Positions 25,635 through 34,495 of a stretch of 64,000 nucleotides of DNA are shown one piece after another. How positions within the stretch are numbered: the first letter of the stretch is position 1; every line of letters begins with the position of its first letter. The notes below the pieces were generated by a model. It made no database searches and was not told the DNA's origin. It worked only from the letters and a program-made list of their open reading frames with translations. The DNA is from Acidobacteriota bacterium. Its GTDB lineage: Bacteria; Acidobacteriota; Terriglobia; Bryobacterales; UBA6623. The stretch is from positions 310,001 to 374,000 of the forward strand of contig WGMB01000004.1 of the NCBI GenBank assembly GCA_016125275.1, given 5' to 3'. A program made the position numbers and the translations under genes.

Positions 25635-26683
25635 TGCGGCGGTTGTGGCTGGCGGCCTGCCTGCTGGGGAGCGTCTTGAGCGCACAGGACAAGCCGCGGG
25701 CGCGGGACCTTGGGATCGCCCCCGGAATCTATGAGACGGGGCCGCTCAACGCTATCACGGATGTGCCCGGCGTGCTCGTCGGCCACCGCACGCTCATCGA
25801 GGGCGACTCGATCCGCACCGGCGTGACGGCGATCCTGCCACATGGAGGCAACGTCTTCCAGCAGAAGGTTCCGGCGGCGGCTTTCGTCTTCAACGCGTTT
25901 GGCAAATCGGTGGGCTTGCCGCAGATCCAGGAGCTGGGCGAGCTCGAGACGCCGATCCTGCTCACGAACACGCTCGCCGTATGGCGGGCTGGCGACGCGC
26001 TGCGCCATTGGACACTCCGGCAGCCCGGCAACGAGCAGGTGCGCTCGGTGAACGTCGTCGTCGGCGAAACCAACGACGGGCGTTTGAACGACATTCGCGC
26101 CGAGCGGCCCGAGCGAGAGGACTTTCTGCAAGCTCTCGAAGCTGCGGTAAGCGGGCCCGTCGAGGAAGGCGCGGTGGGGGCCGGCACGGGCACGATCTGC
26201 TACGGCTGGAAGGGCGGTATCGGGACGAGCTCGCGACGCCTGCCGGACGGGAACGTCCTCGGAGTGCTTGTGCAGAGCAATTTCGGCGGCCAGTTGAGCG
26301 TTGACGGCATTCCCGTGTGGAAGGATCTGAAACCGCCGACGAGGGATTCCGGCGACGGCTCGATCATGATGATCGTGGCGACCAACGGCCCCGTCGACGC
26401 GCGGCAATTGCAGCGCGTGGCGCGGCGGGCCACCTTTGGGCTGGCGCGTACCGGCTCGTCGGGCTCCAACGGCTCCGGCGACTTCGTGATCGCTTTTGCC
26501 ACTACGCGCGAGGGGAGCATCGAGGACGGGGCCTTGAGCCCCTACTTTCAGGCGGCCATCGAAGCCACCGAAGAGGCGATCTACAACTCGCTGCTCCAGG
26601 CCCGCACGATCCGAGGAAAAGGCGGGGCGCAGGCCGACGAGCTGCCGATCGAGCGCCTCCGCGAGCTGGTCGCCCGGCGCTGA
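25634..26683 (+). CDS. P1-family (DmpA/BapA-type) aminopeptidase, exported
   Basis: Self-processing N-terminal-nucleophile peptidase of clan PE, 349 residues with a short signal peptide (ending LSAQDK). The family opening DLGIAPGIYETGPLNAITDVPGVLVGH is visible in parts, and the Gly-Ser autocleavage site is in SGDGSIMMIVATN, where the Ser becomes the nucleophile. Also typical are GGIGTSSR and the SGSNGSGDFVIAFAT segment. Family members cleave small or beta-amino-acid peptides and D-Ala amides. ATG 25634 overlaps the preceding stop by 1 nt, giving translational coupling to the Gfo/Idh gene. Confidence 0.92.
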   Translation: MRRLWLAACLLGSVLSAQDKPRARDLGIAPGIYETGPLNAITDVPGVLVGHRTLIEGDSIRTGVTAILPHGGNVFQQKVPAAAFVFNAFGKSVGLPQIQELGELETPILLTNTLAVWRAGDALRHWTLRQPGNEQVRSVNVVVGETNDGRLNDIRAERPEREDFLQALEAAVSGPVEEGAVGAGTGTICYGWKGGIGTSSRRLPDGNVLGVLVQSNFGGQLSVDGIPVWKDLKPPTRDSGDGSIMMIVATNGPVDARQLQRVARRATFGLARTGSSGSNGSGDFVIAFATTREGSIEDGALSPYFQAAIEATEEAIYNSLLQARTIRGKGGAQADELPIERLRELVARR

Positions 26684-26697
26684 GGGGCAGGGCCGCC

Positions 26698-27921
26698 CTA
26701 TTTGCCGATGACCAGTTGGCAGGGCTCGGCGAAGCCCCCCAGCGATCCCGGCGGGTCGGGCGCGTATTCGAGCAGGTTGCTGATGTGGCCGGCGGCGTCC
26801 GCCACGGAGATGCTCACGCTCAGGATCGTCCCGAGCTGCGTGCCGGCGCTCTTGAGCGCTGAGAACTGGGTGCGCCCGGAGGTCTGGCCCGTCTGCGGCC
26901 CTTCCGGCAATTGCAGGCCGGAGAGACAGTATCTGGTTTCGTCCTCCCAGAACCAGACCACCTCGAACGGGCCGAAGTCGCCGTCGGCGTCCGTGAAATC
27001 GAGCTCATAGACCATCCGAGGCGGCGATCCGCTGACGAGCTCGAACGTGGGATTGGAGATAGTCGGCGCATTCGGATTCGGGGCCACCTGAATCCAGGCC
27101 GCATTGGAGAGGTCGTCGTTCACGGCGACGGAAAAGGGCCGATCGCCGCCGCCGAAGTTTTCGAGGCGTCGGGGAATCGGGCCGGCGTTGGTCTGGTCCA
27201 GTCCGACGAAGCCGCCCTGGGCGCCGTTGAACAGCGTCGGGATCTCGTCGCCCTCGCTGACGTCGGGAGAAAGGCCGATGAACGAGCGAACGACGTCGCC
27301 CTCCGCGGCGGCCCGGTTGCCCGTGCCGTAGGCAATGACATAGAACTGCGCGCTTTCGTCGCCGTTGGGGCTCATCTCGAGCGGCACGGGTACGACTTGG
27401 TTGTTGGCGTCGAGCTCGACCGTGGGCAGGTAGGTCTGCGTGCCGTCGGCGTCCACACGCAGGATGAAACCGGCCATCCATTCTTGGTCGCTCACGGTGA
27501 ACAGGCCCGTGCTGTAGGGGGCCACCTCGAACTGGCCGGTCTGCAAGCTCTGCGCTGCGCCTTCGGCCGTCAGTGTGGAGGCGGCTGGACCCACCCGGAT
27601 GCTCGCGGTTCCAGTCGCGACGCCGTCCGGCACCAAGAAGTTGATCTGCCCGGGCGAGACAAAGAAGAGTGGGCAGGTATGGTTCTGGCCCGCGGAATCG
27701 ATGATGGTGACGCTGGCGCCCTGCAAGACCGTCGGGAGCGGCGTCATGGTGGCGGCTTCCGTGCCTGGCGCCAGGTTCACGCCGAAAGCGCTGGCGATGG
27801 AGTTCGGCGCCACTGGGTACCCTTGCGCGAAGCTTGCCGCCGAGACGACGGTCACATTCTGAGCCCGGACCAGGCTGAGCGGACAGAGAATGAAAAGGAC
27901 GAGAAGAGTTATTCGAAGCAT
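26698..27921 (-). CDS. Secreted protein with N-terminal TIGR03437-type domain
   Basis: Protein of 407 residues with a signal peptide (MLRITLLVLFILCPLSLVRA). Residues about 22-235 follow the Solibacter TIGR03437 pattern (VVSAASFAQGYPVAPNSIAS, LQGASVTIIDSAG, FFVSPGQINFLVPD, YSTGLFTVSD) but here at the N-terminal side rather than the C-terminal side. The rest is beta-rich and resembles Ig-like or cadherin-type modules (LDFTDADGDFGPFEVVWFWED) with few recognisable residues. ATG 27921 begins the signal peptide; the frame is open further upstream without a good start. Likely a surface or secreted adhesin-type protein; function unknown. Converges with the P1 peptidase gene. Confidence 0.78.
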   Translation of the reverse strand: MLRITLLVLFILCPLSLVRAQNVTVVSAASFAQGYPVAPNSIASAFGVNLAPGTEAATMTPLPTVLQGASVTIIDSAGQNHTCPLFFVSPGQINFLVPDGVATGTASIRVGPAASTLTAEGAAQSLQTGQFEVAPYSTGLFTVSDQEWMAGFILRVDADGTQTYLPTVELDANNQVVPVPLEMSPNGDESAQFYVIAYGTGNRAAAEGDVVRSFIGLSPDVSEGDEIPTLFNGAQGGFVGLDQTNAGPIPRRLENFGGGDRPFSVAVNDDLSNAAWIQVAPNPNAPTISNPTFELVSGSPPRMVYELDFTDADGDFGPFEVVWFWEDETRYCLSGLQLPEGPQTGQTSGRTQFSALKSAGTQLGTILSVSISVADAAGHISNLLEYAPDPPGSLGGFAEPCQLVIGK

Positions 27922-28042
27922 CAAAAGGGAACCTCTGTAAGGAAAAGCACTCGGGCGCGGAGCGTAGCCCCAAGTGTGCCGCGAGTTGCGCCTCCTGACA
28001 AGGCTCGACTTCGCGGCAGGGGTGGTGGCGGCCGGGCGGCGG

Positions 28043-28048
28043 TAGAAT
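28043..28048 (+). promoter_or_regulatory. Candidate -10 box upstream of tgt
   Basis: TAGAAT, 52 nt before the tgt ATG, in the 179-bp region shared with the divergent TIGR03437-type gene. No clear -35. Confidence 0.3.
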
Positions 28049-28100
28049 AGCGGGAACACTGCGGCGCGCGGGCCTCCCTTGCCGCCGTGCCCTCCCTCCC

Positions 28101-29246
28101 ATGGCTGTTCCTCGTTTTGAAGTGGTCGCGGAATGTCCGCACACCCGGGCCCGCGCTGGGATCTTGCACACGGCGCACGGGCCGATCGAGACGCCCGTGT
28201 TCATGCCGGTCGGCACCTATGGCTCGGTGAAGGCGTTGACGCCTCGGCAGATTGGCGAGGAGCTGGGCGCGCGGATCGTGCTGGCCAACACCTACCATCT
28301 CTACTTGCGCCCAGGGCATGAGCTGGTGCGGGGGTTGGGCGGCCTCCATGGCTTCATGCAGTGGGATCGCGCCGTGCTCACAGACTCCGGCGGCTTTCAG
28401 GTCTTCTCGTTGGCGCAGTTTCGAAAGATTCGTGAGGAGGGCGTGGAGTTCCAGTCGCACTTGGACGGCTCGAAGCACCTCTTTACGCCGGAATCGACCG
28501 TGGATGTGCAACGGGCGCTGGGCTCGGACGTGATGATGGTGCTCGACGAATGCCCGGAGTACGGCGTGGACGAGGCCTATGCGCGGGAGTCGATGGAACG
28601 CACGGTGCGTTGGGCCGAGCGGGCGTTCGCGCATTGGCGGGCGAACGGCGCGCGGGAAGGCGATCCCAACCCGGAGCAGGCGCTGTTTCCGATCGTGCAG
28701 GGGGGCATGTCGGCTTCGCTGCGGCGCGAATGCGCGCGCCGGTTGGGCGAGCTCGACGCGCCCGGCTACGCCGTCGGCGGTCTCTCAGTCGGCGAGCCGC
28801 GCCCGCTGAGCTACGAGATGGTGGAAGCGACCGAGGACGTACTGCCGCGCGACCGGCCACGCTACGTGATGGGCGTCGGGATGCTCGACGAGCTGATCGA
28901 GTACGTCGTCCGCGGCGTGGACATGATGGACTGCGTGTTGCCGACCCGCAACGCGCGCAACGGGTATTTTTTCATCCAGGACGGCGAGCCCATCCAGATC
29001 AAGAACGCCCGTTTCGCCGCCGACTCGCGGCCTATCGACGAGACTTGCGGCTGCTACTGCTGTAGGGGATTCTCACGAGCCTATCTGCGGCATTTGTTCT
29101 TGTCCAAGGAGATCCTTTTCAGCGTGCTGGCGACGATTCACAACGTCTGGGCCTACCTTGACACCATGCGGCGGATTCGGCACGCTATACTGGTTGGCGA
29201 CCTTCCTGGGCGAATCGACCGAAGTCGCACTACGGTAAAGCCTTAG
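28101..29246 (+). CDS. tgt: Queuine/preQ1 tRNA-ribosyltransferase
   Basis: Exchanges guanine 34 for 7-aminomethyl-7-deazaguanine in tRNAs with GUN anticodons. The 381-residue product has the full set of signatures: MPVGTYGSVKALTP, NTYHLYLRPG, TDSGGFQVFSL with the proton-acceptor Asp, LPTRNARNG with the nucleophile Asp in MMDCVLPTR, and the zinc site CGCYCC plus a downstream His (IHNVWAYLD). It heads the tgt-yajC-secD-secF cluster seen in many bacteria, although the 178-bp gap to yajC suggests a separate promoter for the latter. Confidence 0.97.
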   Translation: MAVPRFEVVAECPHTRARAGILHTAHGPIETPVFMPVGTYGSVKALTPRQIGEELGARIVLANTYHLYLRPGHELVRGLGGLHGFMQWDRAVLTDSGGFQVFSLAQFRKIREEGVEFQSHLDGSKHLFTPESTVDVQRALGSDVMMVLDECPEYGVDEAYARESMERTVRWAERAFAHWRANGAREGDPNPEQALFPIVQGGMSASLRRECARRLGELDAPGYAVGGLSVGEPRPLSYEMVEATEDVLPRDRPRYVMGVGMLDELIEYVVRGVDMMDCVLPTRNARNGYFFIQDGEPIQIKNARFAADSRPIDETCGCYCCRGFSRAYLRHLFLSKEILFSVLATIHNVWAYLDTMRRIRHAILVGDLPGRIDRSRTTVKP

Positions 29247-29424
29247 GGCAACGGGGGCGTTCTCGGCGGAGCCTCCGGCCGTAGGTGAAATCGGCGAGCG
29301 CTGCGACCAAGCTCAACCGTAAGACACGGGCGATGCGAGAGGACTCGCGTGCGCCGCGGATGCCGGAGCGCACGGGAAGCGACCCAAAGAAACGAGCACG
29401 CTGGAAGCGAGCGCACCGTATACG
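29247..29424. other. Intergenic region tgt-yajC with nested inverted repeats
   Basis: Contains a small hairpin near 29257-29280, a GCGAG-AGGA-CTCGC hairpin near 29336-29349 and a longer inverted repeat GTGCGC...GCGCAC immediately after it. No terminator with a T-run is visible. A TATA-rich spot (29418-29424) abuts the yajC ATG. The repeats could be leader RNA structure for yajC-secDF. Confidence 0.35.
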
Positions 29425-29754
29425 ATGAGCAGCCCTCTCGAGCCGACCCTAGGCCTGTTGCTGTTGCAAGCGGGCGGAATGACATCGAATCCTTTGATCC
29501 CCGTCATCTTGATGGTGGTCGTGTTCTATCTGGTGCTGTTCCTGCCCATGCGGAACCGCCAGCGCAAGCACGACGAGATGCTCAAGAATCTGAAGAGCGG
29601 CGACAAGGTCGTCACCAACGGGGGCTTGATCGGGGTCATCACGGGTTTGAGCGATAAGTCGGTCACGCTACGCGTGCGGCCCGACAACATCAAGCTCGAG
29701 TTTGCGCGCTCGTCAGTCAACGGCCTCGCCGAGCAGGAGGAGGCGAAGGACTAG
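29425..29754 (+). CDS. yajC: Preprotein translocase subunit YajC
   Basis: Small inner-membrane protein of 109 residues that associates with SecDF and stimulates protein export. It has one transmembrane helix near 24-42 (LIPVILMVVVFYLVLFLP), then the hallmark MRNRQRKHDEMLKNLKSGD and VVTNGGLIGVI. Start ATG 29425 is conventional but overlaps a TATACG promoter-like box; an internal ATG at 29479 would remove the short periplasmic N-terminus. The secD gene follows after 42 bp. Confidence 0.95.
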   Translation: MSSPLEPTLGLLLLQAGGMTSNPLIPVILMVVVFYLVLFLPMRNRQRKHDEMLKNLKSGDKVVTNGGLIGVITGLSDKSVTLRVRPDNIKLEFARSSVNGLAEQEEAKD

Positions 29755-29796
29755 AGGGTCCTCGCCGAGAGCGCCGCGCCTGGAGAACTTTCTCGT

Positions 29797-31425
29797 ATGA
29801 GCAGCACGGTTTGGAGAAATTTGATCATCACCCTGGCGGTGACGTTGATCTGCATCTACGGAGTGATCGGCGTGCCGACCTCCATGGAGGCGATCAAGCA
29901 ACACATGTCCGAGCGGATCAACCTCGGCCTCGACCTCAAGGGCGGCACGCACTTGGTCTTGCAGGTCCAGGTGCAGGACGCCATCCGCAGCGAGGCCGAC
30001 ACCGGCATCGCTCGGCTGCGGGAGGAGTTGCGAACCCAGAGCATCGCCTATTCCGGCATTTCGCGTAACGACCCGCAGACCATCGAAGAGGCTGATTCGA
30101 TTGCCATTACGGTGGAAGGTGTGCCGGCCGAGCGCCGCACAGACTTCCAGAACGCCGTCAAGGCGGCTCTGCCGGACTGGACGGTCGGCGAGCAGGGTTC
30201 GACGACTTACGTGTTGACGCTGTCGCCGTCGGTGCTCTCGCGCATCAAGTCCGACACGCTGACGCAGTCGATGGCGACCATCGAGAACCGCATCAACGGC
30301 CTGGGTTTGACGGAGCCGGTGATCCAGCAGCAAGGTCGGGCGGACTCGAGCCACGAGATCCTGGTGCAGTTGCCCGGCGTCAGCGATCCGGCGCGCGTGA
30401 TGGAGCTGCTGCAGATGTCTGCGCAGCTCGAGATCCAGGAAGTGCTCGACGGACCGCATCCGTCGCGGCAGGCCGCCATCGCGGCTCACAACGGCGTGCT
30501 GCCGCCCAATAGCGAAGTGGCGCCGTTCTCCGCGCGCGGCTTCGACGGCCAGCTCACCGAAGAGTGGTACATTCTCAACCGCACGCCGATCGTGTCGGGC
30601 CGCGACTTGCGCAACGCGCGAGCCAGCCGCGATACGCAGACGCAACAGTGGCAGACCGGATTCACGCTCTCTCGCGAAGCCGGCGCGCGCTTCGGGACCT
30701 TCACCGGCGCGAACGTGGGCAAGCCCTTGGCGGTGGTGCTCGACGGGCGCATCAAGAACGTGGCGACCATTCAGGGCCGCATCGAGGACGAAGGTGTGAT
30801 CAACGGGCTCAGCGGCGAGCAGGAGGCCAGCGACTTGGCTCTGGTGCTGCGCGCGGGCTCTCTGCCGGCGTCGGTGCAGTATCTGGAAGAGCGCACGGTC
30901 GGAGCGTCCCTGGGGCAGGATTCGATCGAACAGGGCATCCGCAGCGCACTGATCGGCTTGGCGCTGATCGTAGTCATCATGCTGGTCTACTACAAGGCCG
31001 CGGGCATCAACGCCAACGTGGCGCTGGTGTTGAACCTAATCATCCTGCTGGCCTGTTTGAGCTACTTCGGCTTCACGCTGACCCTGCCGGGCATCGCGGG
31101 CATCATCCTGACGATCGGCATGGCGGTGGACGCCAACGTGCTGATCTTCGAGCGCATTCGCGAGGAGTTAGCGGCGGGCAAGGGCGTCGTAGGCGCGCTG
31201 AACGCCGGCTTCGGCAAGGGTGTGTTGACGATCATCGACACCAACTTGACGACGATCATCGCGGCGGCTTTCCTCTTCCTCTTCGGCCGCGGTCCGGTGC
31301 GCGGCTTCGCGGTGACCCTGGCGATCGGCCTCATCGCGAACATGTTCACCTCGGTGTTCGTCTCGCGGCTGCTGTTCGATCTCGCCATCGGCGGGAAGAA
31401 GCAGGTCAAAGAGCTCAGCATCTGA
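29797..31425 (+). CDS. secD: Protein translocase subunit SecD
   Basis: Polytopic inner-membrane protein of 542 residues that uses the proton gradient to drive late steps of Sec export. Signatures: INLGLDLKGGTHLVLQV near residue 44, a large periplasmic P1 region to about 350, then the transmembrane core from about 380 with LPGIAGIILTIGMAVDANVL and FERIREELA (conserved Asp and Arg). Shorter than the E. coli protein (about 615) but within range. GGAGAA lies about 10 nt before ATG. Forms a complex with SecF encoded downstream. Confidence 0.97.
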   Translation: MSSTVWRNLIITLAVTLICIYGVIGVPTSMEAIKQHMSERINLGLDLKGGTHLVLQVQVQDAIRSEADTGIARLREELRTQSIAYSGISRNDPQTIEEADSIAITVEGVPAERRTDFQNAVKAALPDWTVGEQGSTTYVLTLSPSVLSRIKSDTLTQSMATIENRINGLGLTEPVIQQQGRADSSHEILVQLPGVSDPARVMELLQMSAQLEIQEVLDGPHPSRQAAIAAHNGVLPPNSEVAPFSARGFDGQLTEEWYILNRTPIVSGRDLRNARASRDTQTQQWQTGFTLSREAGARFGTFTGANVGKPLAVVLDGRIKNVATIQGRIEDEGVINGLSGEQEASDLALVLRAGSLPASVQYLEERTVGASLGQDSIEQGIRSALIGLALIVVIMLVYYKAAGINANVALVLNLIILLACLSYFGFTLTLPGIAGIILTIGMAVDANVLIFERIREELAAGKGVVGALNAGFGKGVLTIIDTNLTTIIAAAFLFLFGRGPVRGFAVTLAIGLIANMFTSVFVSRLLFDLAIGGKKQVKELSI

Positions 31426-31495
31426 TCGGCGGGTACGGGAACTTTTAATGACTTGCCGGTGTCTGTAGCAACGGAACCGGCGCAATGAGACCTCG

Positions 31496-32668
31496 ATGCA
31501 ACTGTTTGGCGAAACCAACATCGACTTTTTGGGCCGGCGCAAGATCTTCATCGGTCTGTCGGTCCTGCTGCTGGCGGCCGGCGCGATCAGCCTCGTCCTC
31601 AAGGGCGGGCTCAAGCTGGGGATCGACTTCAAGGGCGGCACGCTCGTGTACGTAAAGTTCGCAGATGAACCCGACGTCGAGAAGATTCGACAGGCCCTGA
31701 CGGGCCAGGGGCTCAACGTGGCCACGCTGCAGCCGTTCGAGGACGGCCCAGACAGCCATGAGCTCAAGATCGACCTCGACCTCGCGGGCGACATCGTGGA
31801 GACCTCGGGCAAGCAGCAGCTCATCGACACGCTGCGGGCCTTGTATCCGGCCGAAGGCGATCGTTTGGATCTGAACAACGCCGGCGAGGAGGCATTGGCT
31901 GAGCGGCTCCGTCGCAACGCCGGCCTATCGGCATCCGACCTCAGTTACGACGAAATCACGCAGGCCGCCAAGACGATTGTCGACTTCCGCGACAAGCCGC
32001 CGACGTCCGGTCTCGTTACCGACTACGCGAAATTGAACGGAGCGGGCGTGCCGCAACCCGTGCTGGACGCGCTTCCGGCTGAGACTTATTTGGGGAAATT
32101 CGCCATCCGCGGCATTGAAGTCGTCGGTCCGAAAGTCGGCGAGGACTTGCAATGGCAGGCCATCAAGGCTACCCTGGCGGCGCTGGGCGGAATGCTGGTC
32201 TACATCGCGTTCCGGTTCGAGTGGATCTACGGCGTGGCCGCCGTGATTGCGGTCTTTCATGACGTCCTGGTTACACTCGGATTTTTCTCGCTGTTCGACC
32301 GCGAAATCGAGTTGACAGTCGTCGCCGCTTTGTTAACACTAGTTGGCTACTCCATGAACGACACGATCGTGATCTTCGATCGCGTCCGTGAGAACAAGAA
32401 GCTGACCCGGCGTTTGGGACTGGAAGAGTTGCTCAACCGCAGCGTCAATCAGACCCTCGCGCGAACGGTCCTGACGTCCGGGTTGACGTTTGTGGCGGTG
32501 TTGTGTTTGTTTATCCTGGGCGGCGAGGTTCTGCGCGGCTTTTCGTTCGCACTCGTTGTCGGGGTGCTGGTCGGGACGTACTCGTCGATCTTTATCGCCA
32601 GCCCGATCCTTCTCTGGTGGCAGGAAGCGCGCGCAGCGCGCGCGACGGCCGGAGGCGGCAAGCGGTAG
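31496..32668 (+). CDS. secF: Protein translocase subunit SecF, with enlarged periplasmic domain
   Basis: Membrane partner of SecD, 390 residues. Hallmarks: NIDFLGRRKIFIGLSVLLLA (first helix), LKLGIDFKGGTLVYV, and the C-terminal core LTLVGYSMNDTIVIFDRVREN with the conserved Asp and Arg. Compared with typical SecF (about 310-325 residues), there is an extra stretch of roughly 80-90 residues between the first helix's FKGG segment and the second helix (about residues 95-215), including a helical LDLNNAGEEALAERLRRNAG segment. This places additional structure in the periplasm. No frame shift is evident. Confidence 0.95.
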   Translation: MQLFGETNIDFLGRRKIFIGLSVLLLAAGAISLVLKGGLKLGIDFKGGTLVYVKFADEPDVEKIRQALTGQGLNVATLQPFEDGPDSHELKIDLDLAGDIVETSGKQQLIDTLRALYPAEGDRLDLNNAGEEALAERLRRNAGLSASDLSYDEITQAAKTIVDFRDKPPTSGLVTDYAKLNGAGVPQPVLDALPAETYLGKFAIRGIEVVGPKVGEDLQWQAIKATLAALGGMLVYIAFRFEWIYGVAAVIAVFHDVLVTLGFFSLFDREIELTVVAALLTLVGYSMNDTIVIFDRVRENKKLTRRLGLEELLNRSVNQTLARTVLTSGLTFVAVLCLFILGGEVLRGFSFALVVGVLVGTYSSIFIASPILLWWQEARAARATAGGGKR

Positions 32669-32774
32669 GGTTCGTACGAGAGACGCCAAACTGCGGCGGC
32701 AGGCTGAAAACAGCCGCTCGCGATGAGAGGACAAAAAACCGGCGGAGCGACCGCTGGAAGGGGTGCAAAAAGCG

Positions 32775-33530
32775 ATGTTCGAGCAAAGTATGATGGAGCT
32801 GCACCGGGAGAAACGACCGTGGACCATGGCGATTTCGTTTGGTCTGCAGATCATGGCGATTCTGGTCGCCCTGGCGATCCCGCTGCTGAACTACTACGAC
32901 ATTCCGGTAACGCAGTTGTCGACGTTCTTGGTGGCGCCTCCGCCGCCTCCGCCGCCTCCGCCGCCTCCGCAGGCGGTCGTGAAGCCGAAGAAGGTGATTC
33001 CGCGGGAGTTTGACGCGGGTCAGCTGACGCAGCCGAAGAAGATTCCGGATAAGGTCGCCATCATCGAGGAAGAGGACCTCACTCCGGTGGCCGGCATCGC
33101 CGGCGTGGTTGGCGGCGTCCCCGGCGGTTCCGCCGGCGGCTCGCTGGGTGGAGTGCTGGGCGGCATTATCTCGAACACGCCCGCCGTTGCGCCCCCCCCG
33201 CCGCCGCCCCCGGTGAAGAAGGCTCCGCCGCCGCCCCCGGCGCGCATTCGGGTCGGCGGCGCGGTCCAGAAGGCCCGCCTGCTGCGCCAGGTGCAGCCGC
33301 AGTATCCGCCTTTGGCCCGCCAGGCCCGCATTCAGGGCACCGTGAAGTTAACGGCTGAGATCGCCAAGGACGGCTCGATCGAGAAGCTCGAAGTCATCAG
33401 CGGGCACCCGCTACTGATTCCGGCCGCGCTGCAGGCGGTCAAGCAGTGGCGGTACAAGCCGACGCTGCTCAACGGGCAGGCCGTCGAGGTCGTCACCCAA
33501 ATCGACGTGAACTTCACGCTCAGCGGGTAG
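32775..33530 (+). CDS. TonB-family energy-transducing protein
   Basis: Protein of 251 residues: one N-terminal transmembrane helix (MAISFGLQIMAILVALAIPLL), two poly-proline stretches (11 consecutive Pro near residue 55, and PPPPPPP further on) separated by a Gly-rich segment, and a C-terminal TonB domain of about 80 residues (QPQYPPLARQARIQGTVKLTA; WRYKPTLLNGQAV). The Pro-rich part spans the periplasm and the C-terminal domain should contact outer-membrane transporters. ATG 32775 is preferred; GTG 32763 in frame overlaps the purine-rich ribosome site. It precedes exbB-exbD-exbD and therefore completes a TonB system. Confidence 0.9.
   Translation: MFEQSMMELHREKRPWTMAISFGLQIMAILVALAIPLLNYYDIPVTQLSTFLVAPPPPPPPPPPPQAVVKPKKVIPREFDAGQLTQPKKIPDKVAIIEEEDLTPVAGIAGVVGGVPGGSAGGSLGGVLGGIISNTPAVAPPPPPPPVKKAPPPPPARIRVGGAVQKARLLRQVQPQYPPLARQARIQGTVKLTAEIAKDGSIEKLEVISGHPLLIPAALQAVKQWRYKPTLLNGQAVEVVTQIDVNFTLSG
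32937..32970 (+). repeat. 9-bp tandem repeat CCTCCGCCG
   Basis: About 3.8 copies of a 9-bp unit encoding consecutive prolines in the TonB-type protein. Such repeats can change copy number by slippage in steps of three residues without frame loss. Confidence 0.85.
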
Positions 33531-33571
33531 TCGCGACTGAGGGCGAAGAAGGTCTCAATTGCAACAGTTTT

Positions 33572-33627
33572 GCGGCGGGGACGGTCGGTCTCGGCGTCTG
33601 ACAGGCGAGTCTCGCCGTCCGCCCCGC
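33572..33627 (+). repeat. Long imperfect inverted repeat between tonB and exbB
   Basis: Arms at 33572-33584 and 33615-33627 pair in 11 of 13 positions, with a 30-nt loop that contains a further CGGCG...CGCCG pairing. It sits in the 154-bp gap before exbB. It could terminate or attenuate part of the tonB transcript or stabilise an RNA end. No T-run follows. Confidence 0.45.
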
Positions 33628-33684
33628 AGCACGAGAGTCGATCTGTGACTCAACAGTACGTCTGACTAGGAGGAAGAACACTCA

Positions 33685-34413
33685 ATGATCACTCAGTTTT
33701 CGATGTGGGGCTTCTTGCTGCTCCAGCAGGAAGTCGGCTTCGATATGGTTTCGATGTGGAACCAGATGGGCTTCGGCGCCCGCGCCGTCGTCATCATCAT
33801 GTTCCTGATGTCGGCTTGGTCGATCGGCGTGATGATCGACCGGTTCATCGCCTTCAGCGCCGCCAAGAAGCAGTCGCGGCAGTTCGCCCCGGCCGTGGCC
33901 GGCGCGTTGCGCGAAGGCAAGCTCGATGAGGCGATCAAGCTCGCCGAGCGTTACAAGAAGAGCCACTTGGCGAAGGTCGTCGTGGCTGGTTTGCAGGAGT
34001 TCCAGGCCCACCAGGGCGCGTCGGAGATCTCCGGTGAGACGATCGAGTCGTCGCAGCGGGCTCTCGAGCGGGCGCAGGCGATCACCCACGCCGAGCTCAA
34101 GCGCGGCCTGAGCGGCTTGGCCACCATCGGTTCCACGGCTCCGTTCGTCGGTCTGTTCGGCACCGTGGTCGGCATCATCAACGCCTTCCAGGGCATCTCG
34201 CAAGAGAAGTCGACCGGTCTGGGCGCTGTGGCCGGCGGTATTTCCGAGGCACTGGTGGCGACCGCCATCGGCCTGTTCGTGGCTCTGCCCGCGGTTTGGA
34301 TGTTCAACTTCTTCAACTCGCAGGTGGAGTCGTTCGACGTCGAGATGGACAACTCCAGCTCGGAGCTGATCGACTACTTCCTCAAGCGGTCGGGGCGCGC
34401 CGCGGCCAAGTAA
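33685..34413 (+). CDS. exbB: MotA/TolQ/ExbB-type proton channel
   Basis: Inner-membrane proton channel subunit, 242 residues with three transmembrane segments. The family core is GLSGLATIGSTAPFVGLFGT, followed by ISEALVATAIGLFVALPAVW, including the conserved Thr and Ala-rich helix. Works with ExbD dimers and TonB to convert the proton gradient into force at the outer membrane. Preceded by AGGAGGAAG 8-10 nt before ATG and followed by two exbD genes, in a TonB-ExbB-ExbD-ExbD order typical of Acidobacteriota and Myxococcota. Confidence 0.94.
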   Translation: MITQFSMWGFLLLQQEVGFDMVSMWNQMGFGARAVVIIMFLMSAWSIGVMIDRFIAFSAAKKQSRQFAPAVAGALREGKLDEAIKLAERYKKSHLAKVVVAGLQEFQAHQGASEISGETIESSQRALERAQAITHAELKRGLSGLATIGSTAPFVGLFGTVVGIINAFQGISQEKSTGLGAVAGGISEALVATAIGLFVALPAVWMFNFFNSQVESFDVEMDNSSSELIDYFLKRSGRAAAK

Positions 34414-34495
34414 GAGCGGACGAGACCAAGAAGCCACAGATCGGTGAGGCCGGCGGGCCCGAGAGCCCGTCGGCCGCCTCGAGGGAAGCAAAGAA

